Shown here piece after piece: positions 6,351-12,189 of a DNA stretch of 12,189 nucleotides. The position numbers and the translations under genes were made by a program. Where the stretch lies: NCBI GenBank assembly GCA_036960405.1, contig JBALWS010000130.1:1-12189 (forward strand). The letters are read 5' to 3'. Under the pieces are notes generated by a model. That model did no database searches. It was not told where the DNA came from and saw nothing but the letters and a program-made list of their open reading frames with translations. Numbering within the stretch: position 1 is the stretch's first letter; each line of letters opens with the position of its first letter. The stretch comes from Motiliproteus sp036960405 (GTDB taxonomy: Bacteria; Pseudomonadota; Gammaproteobacteria; Pseudomonadales; Balneatricaceae).

Positions 6351-8495
6351 ATGAAAACCAGTCTTACGCGACTGAAGACATTGAGTAGCCTGAGCATTTT
6401 CTGCCTGGTGGTTGTGCTGACGCTGCTATTCACCTGGCAGGCCTATTACTACAGCCGGGACTGGTCTCTCAGGGAACTTCATCTGAACGGTGAGGACCGC
6501 ATTTTGTCCTATATCAGTGGCATCCGGCGGGACTTGAACCGGTACCAAACGATGCCTTTCGTGCTCTCGCAAAGCAGCGACGTGAGGCAGCTGCTTGGGC
6601 ATAGCGATCCCGATCTGAAGATCAAGGTTAACCGTTTTCTCGAGCAGACCAATCAGATTTCCGGGACTAGAAACTGGTCGGTGTTGGATGCTCAGGGGGA
6701 GGTGGTGGCCAGCAGCGACTGGCGACGCGCCCGTAGCGACCTAGGTAACTTCTACGCCAGCAAACCCTTTTTTCGCGAGGCGTTGACCGGTGAATACGGC
6801 GGTTACTTCGACCCCGGGCGAGACCAAACGCCCCTCTATTTTCTGTCGGCGCCTATTTATAGGGATACACGGCTCATTGGGGTGGCGGTCATCAGTGTTG
6901 ATTTACGTAAGCTTCAGGAGAGCTGGACCGCGACCCGCGAGCACCTGGCAATCAGCAACGAGGGCGGTGTCATTTTCCTGTCGAGCCTGGAATCGATGCG
7001 CTACCGCCATCTTCCCGGCCAGTCTCAACCGAAAGATAAAAAAGCCGAGCTGCCTTACCGCTGGGTATCCGATCAGCTGCAGGACAATACCCGGATAGCA
7101 TTGTTCAAGGGGGATAATGAGGCAGGTTTTTTGGTCCAGTCGGTTCTGCTGGACGACCTGAGGTGGCAGATCCATTTTCTTTCCGAGTTGACACCCATGC
7201 GCAGCAGGTTGAAGTCGGTGGTGTTGTTCAGCCTTGGAGGCGGACTGGCTATTGCCCTGTTGATGCTGTTTATCAGGGAGCGTTGGTTGAAAGACCTGTC
7301 AAGACAGGAGGCCCGGGAACTGCGTTTAAAGAACGAAGCTCAACAGCGGGCGGTGATCAACAATACTCAGGCTGGGCTTATTATTCTCGACGACCAGGGG
7401 CGGGTGCGTTTTATCAACCCCCGGGCACTGAGTGCTCTTGGTTTGCGCAGTGAGCAGATTCTTATGCAGCCCATCGACCGGCTGATTGCGCCAGACCAAG
7501 CACAGGAGCTGTTGCAGAATCTGGCTGAGCGGCTGTCCGATCGGTCAGGTTTTCAACCCATCAACCTACTCGAAGGGGTGGCGGTACGGGCGGACGGTAG
7601 CCACTTTCCGATGATGATCTCTATCAACCCCATCGCCTGGGGTGATCAAGATGGTTATCTGGTCACGCTAGTGGATATAACCAAGCGAAAGCGGGCCGAA
7701 CAGGCATTGCAGCAAGCCAACGAGGTGCTGGAACAACGGGTGCAAGCGCGAACCAGAGCCCTGCACGATGCCCAGGCCGAATTGATTCAGCAATCCAAAC
7801 TGGCTGCGTTGGGTACCATGTCGGCCGCCATCGCCCATGAACTCAACCAGCCGCTGACCGCCATCCGAACTTCCATTTTCAGCACCCGTCTGCTGCTCGA
7901 GCGGGGACGGCAAGATACAGCACAAAAAAATCTCGAACAGGTCGTCCAGATGACCAACCGCATGGCATTGATCACCGGCCAGCTGAAAACCTTCGCCTAT
8001 AAACGTCCGGAGCGACTGGTCGCGGTCTCGGTACAGAAAGCCCTTGAGCAAATACTACCCATGTTCGAAGAACGCATCGCCAATGAGCAGGTTGAACTTC
8101 AGATTGAGCGAGATACACCGCTTGAGGTGCTGGCCGATCAACCCCGTCTGGAGCAAGTGTTGATCAATCTGGTCCGTAACGCCCTGGATGCTATGGCCGA
8201 CAGCGAGCCGAGACAGCTCTGTATTGAATTGTGCCAGGAGGGGCCGCTGGCCGTGATCATAGTTGCCGATGCCGGTCCGGGGCTGTCGGAGGAGGTACTG
8301 GAGCACCTGTTCGATCCCTTCTTTACCACCAAGGAGGTGGGCCAGGGGCTAGGGCTGGGGCTGTCTATCAGCTACGGTATTATCCGGGACCTGGACGGCA
8401 GCATCCGTGCCGTTAATCAGCCTGATGGCGGCGCGCGGTTCCAAATCAAGCTGCCTCTCTACACTCACCACCACAATCGAGACAATGATGAATAG
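6351..8495 (+). CDS. DctB-like membrane sensor histidine kinase
   Basis: A 714-residue inner-membrane kinase. Order of parts: helix 1 (about 12-31); a periplasmic sensor of about 250 residues with double-Cache features like those of the C4-dicarboxylate sensor DctB (ASSDWRRARSDLGNFYASKPFF, followed by EALTGEYGGYF, then IGVAVISVDL); helix 2 (about 289-308); a PAS domain (about 330-448); a coiled coil (about 450-485); a phosphoacceptor helix with H496 in AIAHELNQPLTAIRTS; and an ATP-binding domain with N610 (NLVRNALDAM), D640 (ADAGPGLS), FDPFFTTK and GQGLGLGLS. It would phosphorylate the response regulator encoded next, whose start codon lies within the end of this gene. The ATG at 6351 has only a weak ribosome site (GATGGA directly before it), so translation may be low. 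The ligand is not known. The neighbouring TAXI transporter suggests a carboxylate or amino acid, rather than a proven C4-dicarboxylate. Confidence 0.9.
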   Translation: MKTSLTRLKTLSSLSIFCLVVVLTLLFTWQAYYYSRDWSLRELHLNGEDRILSYISGIRRDLNRYQTMPFVLSQSSDVRQLLGHSDPDLKIKVNRFLEQTNQISGTRNWSVLDAQGEVVASSDWRRARSDLGNFYASKPFFREALTGEYGGYFDPGRDQTPLYFLSAPIYRDTRLIGVAVISVDLRKLQESWTATREHLAISNEGGVIFLSSLESMRYRHLPGQSQPKDKKAELPYRWVSDQLQDNTRIALFKGDNEAGFLVQSVLLDDLRWQIHFLSELTPMRSRLKSVVLFSLGGGLAIALLMLFIRERWLKDLSRQEARELRLKNEAQQRAVINNTQAGLIILDDQGRVRFINPRALSALGLRSEQILMQPIDRLIAPDQAQELLQNLAERLSDRSGFQPINLLEGVAVRADGSHFPMMISINPIAWGDQDGYLVTLVDITKRKRAEQALQQANEVLEQRVQARTRALHDAQAELIQQSKLAALGTMSAAIAHELNQPLTAIRTSIFSTRLLLERGRQDTAQKNLEQVVQMTNRMALITGQLKTFAYKRPERLVAVSVQKALEQILPMFEERIANEQVELQIERDTPLEVLADQPRLEQVLINLVRNALDAMADSEPRQLCIELCQEGPLAVIIVADAGPGLSEEVLEHLFDPFFTTKEVGQGLGLGLSISYGIIRDLDGSIRAVNQPDGGARFQIKLPLYTHHHNRDNDE

Positions 8496-9846
8496 ACGCG
8501 GACAGGTAATGCTGGTGGATGACGAAGCCCTGGTACGACAGACCACCGCCCAGTGGCTGGACCTAGCGGGTTTCGAAGTGACCGAGTTTGGGGATGCCGC
8601 TTCGGCACTCGAGGCGTTGACCCCCGATTATCCGGGCATTCTAGTCACCGACGTCAAGATGCCGCGGATGGATGGCCAGCAGCTGCTCAGTGAGGCTCTC
8701 AAACGTGTTCCGGAACTACCGACCATCCTGGTGACGGGGCACGGCAACGTAGATATGGCCATCGCCTCCGTGCGCGAGGGGGCTTATGATTTTATTGAAA
8801 AGCCTTTTGATCCCGAGCGCTTGGTGGAGACCATCCAGCGTGCTTGCGAAAAACGCCAGCTAACGCTTGATAATCAGCGCTTGCAGAAGCAAATATCCGG
8901 CGGTGATGGCATCGAAACCCGTCTGATTGGGCACTCAGCGGCTATGGAGAGGCTGCGTCGGGATATCCTTCGCCAGGCCCAGATCGACACCAACTTGATC
9001 ATTTACGGTGAGACCGGCGTCGGCAAGGAGCTGGTGGCTCAGTGTCTGCACGAATTCGGCCCCCGGGCCGACCAGCCATTCGTTCCTCTTAATTGCGGTG
9101 CCATTCCCGAAAACCTGTTCGAAAGTGAATTGTTCGGACACGAGGCCGGCGCTTTCACCGGAGCCAGCAAGCGTCGAGTCGGCAAGTTTGAATATGCTGA
9201 TGGGGGAACGCTGTTTATGGACGAGGTCGAGAGCATGCCGTTGAGCCTTCAGGTCAAGGTGCTGCGCACCCTTCAGGAAGGCACGGTGGAACGGCTGGGG
9301 GAAAACCGCCAGCGTCCGGTGAATCTGAGGGTGGTGGCGGCGACCAAGGTCGAGCTGAAGGGGGACGAGGCTTTTCGTCAGGACCTGTACTACCGGCTCA
9401 ATCTGGGTCAGATTTATATCCCACCGTTAAGGGAGCGGCAGGAGGATATTCCACTACTGTTTGAGCACTACGCTCGCAAGGCCTCCGAGGATCAGGGCTG
9501 CGACTATGCGCCCTGTAGTGGCCAGGAGTTTCGCACCTTGCAGTGCTATCCCTGGCCCGGCAACGTGCGGGAACTGCGTAATATCGCCATTCGCTATGCC
9601 CTAGATCCGGGCTGTAATCTGACCGAGCTGCTGAATCCTTCCGCACCGCTGGTGGGGCTCTCCGACGATACCGATTTACCGCTGATGTTGCAGGTGCAGA
9701 ATTTTGAGGCCCAAGTGATCCGTCAGGCGCTACAAAAACACCATGGTAACATCCAGTCTGCCCTGGATGCATTGGATCTGCCCCGTCGGACCTTGAATCA
9801 AAAGATGCAGAAATACGGCATCAATCGGGCTGATTTCACCGAATAG
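8485..9846 (+). CDS. DctD-like sigma-54-dependent response regulator (NtrC family)
   Basis: A 453-residue activator with three domains. The receiver (about 7-120) has acidic residues D12-D13, phosphoacceptor D56 in TDVKMPRMDG, T84 and K106. The AAA+ domain (about 145-380) has Walker A GETGVGKE at 175-182, GAFTGA at 222-227 (the loop that contacts sigma-54), and Walker B LFMDE with D246-E247. The Fis-type DNA-binding end has HHGNIQSALDALDLPRRTLN. When phosphorylated by the upstream kinase it should bind an enhancer-like site and open a sigma-54 promoter by ATP hydrolysis. The start ATG (8485, or 8488 two codons into the same frame) overlaps the kinase gene by about 11 bases, indicating translational coupling. 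An open frame continues upstream to 8407, but that segment lies inside the kinase sequence and is not homologous. DctD is the closest named relative. The predicted target is the TRAP operon immediately downstream. Confidence 0.92.
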   Translation: MMNRRGQVMLVDDEALVRQTTAQWLDLAGFEVTEFGDAASALEALTPDYPGILVTDVKMPRMDGQQLLSEALKRVPELPTILVTGHGNVDMAIASVREGAYDFIEKPFDPERLVETIQRACEKRQLTLDNQRLQKQISGGDGIETRLIGHSAAMERLRRDILRQAQIDTNLIIYGETGVGKELVAQCLHEFGPRADQPFVPLNCGAIPENLFESELFGHEAGAFTGASKRRVGKFEYADGGTLFMDEVESMPLSLQVKVLRTLQEGTVERLGENRQRPVNLRVVAATKVELKGDEAFRQDLYYRLNLGQIYIPPLRERQEDIPLLFEHYARKASEDQGCDYAPCSGQEFRTLQCYPWPGNVRELRNIAIRYALDPGCNLTELLNPSAPLVGLSDDTDLPLMLQVQNFEAQVIRQALQKHHGNIQSALDALDLPRRTLNQKMQKYGINRADFTE

Positions 9847-9964
9847 GCGATATTTTGCCGACACATCGCGCGCCGGGGATCCCCTTGGGCGATCTAGGTC
9901 GCATAATTCAACCGAGAGGGGTCCGCATCAGTAGGGAAAAGTAACAAACGAACGCTTGGATGAG

Positions 9965-9990
9965 GCGATAAGCAAAAAATTGCTTATCGC
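9965..9990. promoter_or_regulatory. Perfect palindrome, candidate upstream activator site for the DctD-like regulator
   Basis: GCGATAAGCAA (9965-9975) and TTGCTTATCGC (9980-9990) are exact reverse complements separated by AAAA. The centre lies about 140 bases before the predicted transcription start, a usual distance for enhancer sites of NtrC-family activators. It is not followed by T's on either strand, which argues against a terminator. The identity of the binding protein is inferred from position and neighbours. Confidence 0.6.
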
Positions 9991-10091
9991 GGCGAAATAG
10001 CTCGGCGGTATTTTGCTCAATTCTCATAAATTGGTATTATTAAGATAAATATAAATCTTATAAAACAGTGTGTTAATAGAAGTTGGCGGGT

Positions 10092-10108
10092 TTGGCATCC
10101 TGCTTGCT
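10092..10108 (+). promoter_or_regulatory. Sigma-54 (RpoN) promoter of the TRAP transporter operon
   Basis: TTGGCATCCTGCTTGCT matches the sigma-54 consensus (TTGGCACG-N4-TTGCT) well. The invariant GG (10094-10095) and GC (10106-10107) are separated by exactly 10 bases. Transcription would start near 10119, giving a leader of about 46 bases before the receptor ATG at 10165. The adjacent upstream gene encodes an activator with the sigma-54 contact motif GAFTGA, which strengthens the call. Confidence 0.85.
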
Positions 10109-10164
10109 ATAGAGGAGATACGGAACATTTCCGCTATAACAATAACTGATTGAGGATACGCTAT

Positions 10165-11196
10165 ATGCAAGCTACCAAACGCCGTTTTGTTAAAGGGCTC
10201 GGGTTGGCGCTGACGCTGGGGTCTGTTTTGTCCCTCGGCACGATGCCTGCTCAATCCGCCGAAAGTCGCTCCTACATACTGGCCACCGCCTCCACTGGCG
10301 GGACCTACTACCCGGTGGGTGTTGCTCTGGCAACCCTTTCCAAGGTCAAATTGGCTCCCAAACACAAGGTATCCCTGTCCGCCATCAGTTCTGCCGGATC
10401 TGGCGAAAACGTTAAATTGCTGCGTGAAAACGAGGCCCAATTCGCCATCATGCAGGGGCTATACGGCGCCTGGGCTTGGAATGGCGAGGGCAAGGTCAAA
10501 GACAGTGGCCCGCAGAAGCAACTGCGTTCGATCAGCATGCTGTGGCAGAACGTAGAGCATTTTGTGGTACGCAGTAAGCATGTAAAAAGCGGTACTGTGG
10601 ATGATCTGAAATCCTTGTCCGGAAAGAAATTTTCCATCGGCAAACGAAACTCTGGCACCGAAGGCTCTGGTCGGCAGATTCTCGGAGGATTGGGTATCAA
10701 TGCAGAGGATTTCGATCTGGCCTACATGGGGTATGGCCCCAGCGCCGACGCCCTGCAAAACGGCGCGATCGAAGGCATGAACACCCCCGCAGGTGTCCCC
10801 GCTAGCGCGGTGACGCGAGCCTTCGCCGCCATGGGCGAGGACGTCACGATTCTGGATTTCTCCGATCAACAAGTGAAGCAAGCGAACAACGGCTATAACC
10901 TCTGGACGCCCTATACCATTGCTGCTAACACCTACCCGGGCCAAAGCAAGGATGTGCGTACCATCGCCCAGCCCAACTTCCTGGCGGTGCGGGATGATAT
11001 TAGCGAGGAGGACGTCTACCTGCTGACTAAGACTATCTACGAGAATCTGCCCTTCCTAAACAGCATCCACAAAGCCACCAAGGCGATGAGTCTGCAGAAA
11101 GCGATCGCCGGTCTGCCGGTGCCACTGCACCCTGGTGCGGCTCGTTTCTACCGTGAACAGGGTCTTAGCATTCCCGATCACCTGATCGCCAAGTAA
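10165..11196 (+). CDS. TAXI-family TRAP transporter substrate-binding protein
   Basis: A 343-residue periplasmic solute receptor. Residues 1-32 form a signal peptide: basic TKRRFVK, a hydrophobic core, and a likely cleavage after A32 (AQSA|ES). The mature start ILATASTGGTYYPVGVALATL is the hallmark of the TAXI (TRAP-associated extracytoplasmic immunogenic) family, and SAGSGENVKLLRENEAQFAI follows the family pattern. The length is normal for the family. The receptor would bind a solute, possibly a carboxylate or amino acid such as glutamate, and deliver it to the TRAP permease encoded next for Na+-driven uptake. The TKRRFVK segment loosely fits a twin-arginine pattern with Lys-Arg, so export by Tat cannot be excluded. 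ATG 10165 was preferred over an in-frame TTG at 10150 because GAGGA (10152-10156) lies 8 bases before the ATG. The gene is first behind a sigma-54 promoter. Confidence 0.93.
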   Translation: MQATKRRFVKGLGLALTLGSVLSLGTMPAQSAESRSYILATASTGGTYYPVGVALATLSKVKLAPKHKVSLSAISSAGSGENVKLLRENEAQFAIMQGLYGAWAWNGEGKVKDSGPQKQLRSISMLWQNVEHFVVRSKHVKSGTVDDLKSLSGKKFSIGKRNSGTEGSGRQILGGLGINAEDFDLAYMGYGPSADALQNGAIEGMNTPAGVPASAVTRAFAAMGEDVTILDFSDQQVKQANNGYNLWTPYTIAANTYPGQSKDVRTIAQPNFLAVRDDISEEDVYLLTKTIYENLPFLNSIHKATKAMSLQKAIAGLPVPLHPGAARFYREQGLSIPDHLIAK

Positions 11197-11204
11197 TACG
11201 CATT

Positions 11205-11227
11205 GGGGGGCAGTTGCTCCCCGTTTT
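11205..11227 (+). terminator. Intercistronic terminator-like hairpin after the receptor gene
   Basis: GGGGGGC (11205-11211) pairs with GCTCCCC (11216-11222), one pair being G-U, across an AGTT loop, and is followed by GTTTT. The stem is strong but the T-tract is short. It starts 9 bases after the receptor stop codon and before the permease gene. It is probably a leaky terminator that keeps permease transcripts below receptor transcripts. Confidence 0.6.
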
Positions 11228-11248
11228 CCCGCAAACTATCAAACCAAG

Positions 11249-11269
11249 CCGCCACCAACGTGGTGGCGG
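11249..11269 (+). promoter_or_regulatory. Second intercistronic stem-loop, next to the permease ribosome site
   Basis: CCGCCACCA (11249-11257) is exactly complementary to TGGTGGCGG (11261-11269) with a 3-base loop (ACG). Its 3' arm overlaps the start of the GGGAAGG ribosome-binding region (11268-11274) of the permease gene. It could block 3' exonucleases and stabilise receptor mRNA, or restrain permease translation, as expected where a binding protein is needed in excess of its membrane partner. Confidence 0.6.
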
Positions 11270-11281
11270 GAAGGTGCTGCC

Positions 11282-12189
11282 ATGTCGATTGAAAAAACCA
11301 TAGTCCCCCCCCCCACGCCGGTTATGACCGATTCCGATACCCAAAAGAAACTCAAACAGCTAGAACTGACCCAGCGCAGCGAGCAGAGCCTGATCGGCCG
11401 CACGGTCTACTGGCTAGGTATTGCGTTCGCGTTGGCGCATATTTATTTCAATACGTTGGGCACCCTGTCGGAGCTCTGGGTTTCTGCGATCCATTTCGGT
11501 GGCTTCGGCCTGCTTTGTGCGCTGATGGTGCCGCTGAAACGCACCGGTCGGCGCCAGCAGAACCTGGTGTTGGCGGTCGATGTCGTGATCGGGTTGGCGG
11601 CCGTCGCCAGTGCCGCTTACTTGATGTTGTTCGAGAACGCCCTCTACGACCGTGGTGTTCATTTTGTGACCACCGACTGGATTGCCGCTCTGGTGGCGAT
11701 TGCGGTGGCGCTGGAACTGACTCGCCGTACCACCGGTTGGTTTATTCCGGTAATGATTCTGATCGCCCTGAGTTACGTGTTCTGGTGGGGAAAATACTTG
11801 GGAGGGGTGTTCAACTTCCCGGGTTTAAGCCTGGAAACGCTGTTGTTTCGCAGTTACTTCAGTGGTGAGGGGATGTTTGGCTCTATCGCCCGGATCTCTT
11901 GGACCTTCGTGTTTATGTTTATCCTGTTCGGGGCGTTTTTGGTCAAATCCGGCGCCGGTGACTTTATTGTCAATCTTTCGCGTAGCATCGCCGGACGCTT
12001 CGTCGGCGGCCCTGGCTTTGTCGCCGTGTTCGGCTCCGGTCTGATGGGGTCGGTATCGGGCTCCGCCGTTGCTAACACCGTTTCTACCGGCGTGATCACC
12101 ATCCCGCTGATGCAAAAGGCCGGCTTCCCCGCCAAGTTTGCTGCCGGCGTCGAGGCCGCCGCCTCCACCGGCGGACAGCTGATGCCACC
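11282..12189 (+). CDS. TRAP transporter fused permease subunit (DctQM-type fusion), partial
   Basis: The frame is open from ATG 11282 to the window edge, giving 302 codons; the rest lies beyond. The N-terminus is cytoplasmic and polar (about 45 residues, including a proline run), followed by a small multi-helix part corresponding to the Q subunit with TTDWIAALVAIAVALELTRR. The large M domain then begins, with FVFMFILFGAFLVKSGAGDF, then GSVSGSAVANTVSTGVITIP and AAGVEAAASTGGQLMP, hallmark motifs of the fused 4TM/12TM TRAP permeases that partner TAXI receptors. It would carry solute across the inner membrane with Na+. GGGAAGG (11268-11274) lies 7 bases before the ATG. The 85-base gap after the receptor gene contains two stem-loops. 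Codons 8-12 contain a run of ten C's. Confidence 0.92.
   Translation, partial: MSIEKTIVPPPTPVMTDSDTQKKLKQLELTQRSEQSLIGRTVYWLGIAFALAHIYFNTLGTLSELWVSAIHFGGFGLLCALMVPLKRTGRRQQNLVLAVDVVIGLAAVASAAYLMLFENALYDRGVHFVTTDWIAALVAIAVALELTRRTTGWFIPVMILIALSYVFWWGKYLGGVFNFPGLSLETLLFRSYFSGEGMFGSIARISWTFVFMFILFGAFLVKSGAGDFIVNLSRSIAGRFVGGPGFVAVFGSGLMGSVSGSAVANTVSTGVITIPLMQKAGFPAKFAAGVEAAASTGGQLMP
11305..11314 (+). repeat. Ten-C homopolymer tract within the permease coding region
   Basis: Ten consecutive C's encode three prolines shortly after the start codon of the permease gene. A change of one or two C's would shift the frame. An in-frame ATG lies just beyond at 11324, but without an evident ribosome site. 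The tract may simply be a neutral run or be prone to sequencing error. Confidence 0.9.

Larger units (their letters stand above)
9847..10164. promoter_or_regulatory. Regulatory spacer of the TRAP operon
   Basis: This 318-base gene-free stretch has the layout of a sigma-54-controlled region. From left to right it holds a 10-bp palindrome GGGGATCCCC (9875-9884), a perfect 26-bp palindrome (9965-9990), a strongly A/T-rich segment (about 10018-10080) where IHF-type bending would fit although I saw no exact IHF consensus, a -24/-12 promoter (10092-10108), a small leader dyad CGGAA-cat-TTCCG (10121-10133), and the ribosome site GAGGA (10152-10156). A 14-mer also recurs: GGCGATATTTTGCC at 9846-9859 and GGCGGTATTTTGCT at 10004-10017, 12 of 14 identical. 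No standard intrinsic terminator with a T-run was seen after the regulator gene. Confidence 0.7.

Noticed and set aside
9965..9990. The 26-bp palindrome as a terminator for the response regulator gene
   Set aside because: No T-run follows on either strand and it lies about 120 bases past the stop codon; position favours an activator site.
1..12189. CRISPR arrays, tRNA or rRNA genes, prophage or defence genes
   Set aside because: No regularly spaced repeats, cloverleaf-like sequences or recognisable phage or defence proteins were seen in either strand.

Overview
This window looks like chromosomal DNA of a gammaproteobacterium, probably a marine or halophilic one of the Oceanospirillales/Pseudomonas-like type. 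The evidence is an NhaR/NhaA sodium-proton system whose proteins resemble that group, a TAXI-type TRAP transporter, a sigma-54-dependent two-component system, and a decayed IS5 element. The lineage is inferred from family resemblance only.

Left part (1-5365): the last 23 codons of an unidentified gene (1-72) are followed by about 500 bases without a convincing gene. Next is a divergent ion-homeostasis cluster. nhaR, a LysR-type regulator, lies on the minus strand (576 to about 1463). It faces a plus-strand operon encoding a Bax inhibitor-1/YccA-family membrane protein (1631-2302), the Na+/H+ antiporter NhaA (2312-3712) and a CPA2 cation/proton antiporter with a C-terminal RCK (TrkA-N) domain (3770-5365). 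By homology the operon would control cytoplasmic Na+/K+ and pH, with NhaR as the likely regulator acting from the shared 167-base spacer.

Middle part (5366-6350): directly after the antiporter is a dead IS5-family insertion sequence. Its transposase has lost its central DDE region and carries stop and frameshift mutations, but the right terminal repeat and a CTAG target-site sequence remain. About 300 bases of non-coding DNA follow, ending in two near-identical 19-bp repeats just upstream of the next gene.

Right part (6351-12189): a DctB-like sensor histidine kinase overlaps a DctD-like NtrC-family response regulator carrying the GAFTGA sigma-54 contact motif. The 318-base spacer after it holds a perfect 26-bp palindrome, an A/T-rich stretch and a well-formed -24/-12 sigma-54 promoter. 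Behind it lie a TAXI-family periplasmic receptor gene and a fused TRAP permease gene that runs off the window. The simplest model is that the kinase senses an external solute and the phosphorylated regulator binds the palindrome and switches on the transporter. Two stem-loops between receptor and permease would favour higher expression of the receptor.

I recognised no wholly new system. The most interesting points are the apparent AUC start codon of nhaR, the complete predicted sigma-54 circuit for a TAXI transporter, the repeats before the kinase gene, and a ten-C tract at the start of the permease gene.
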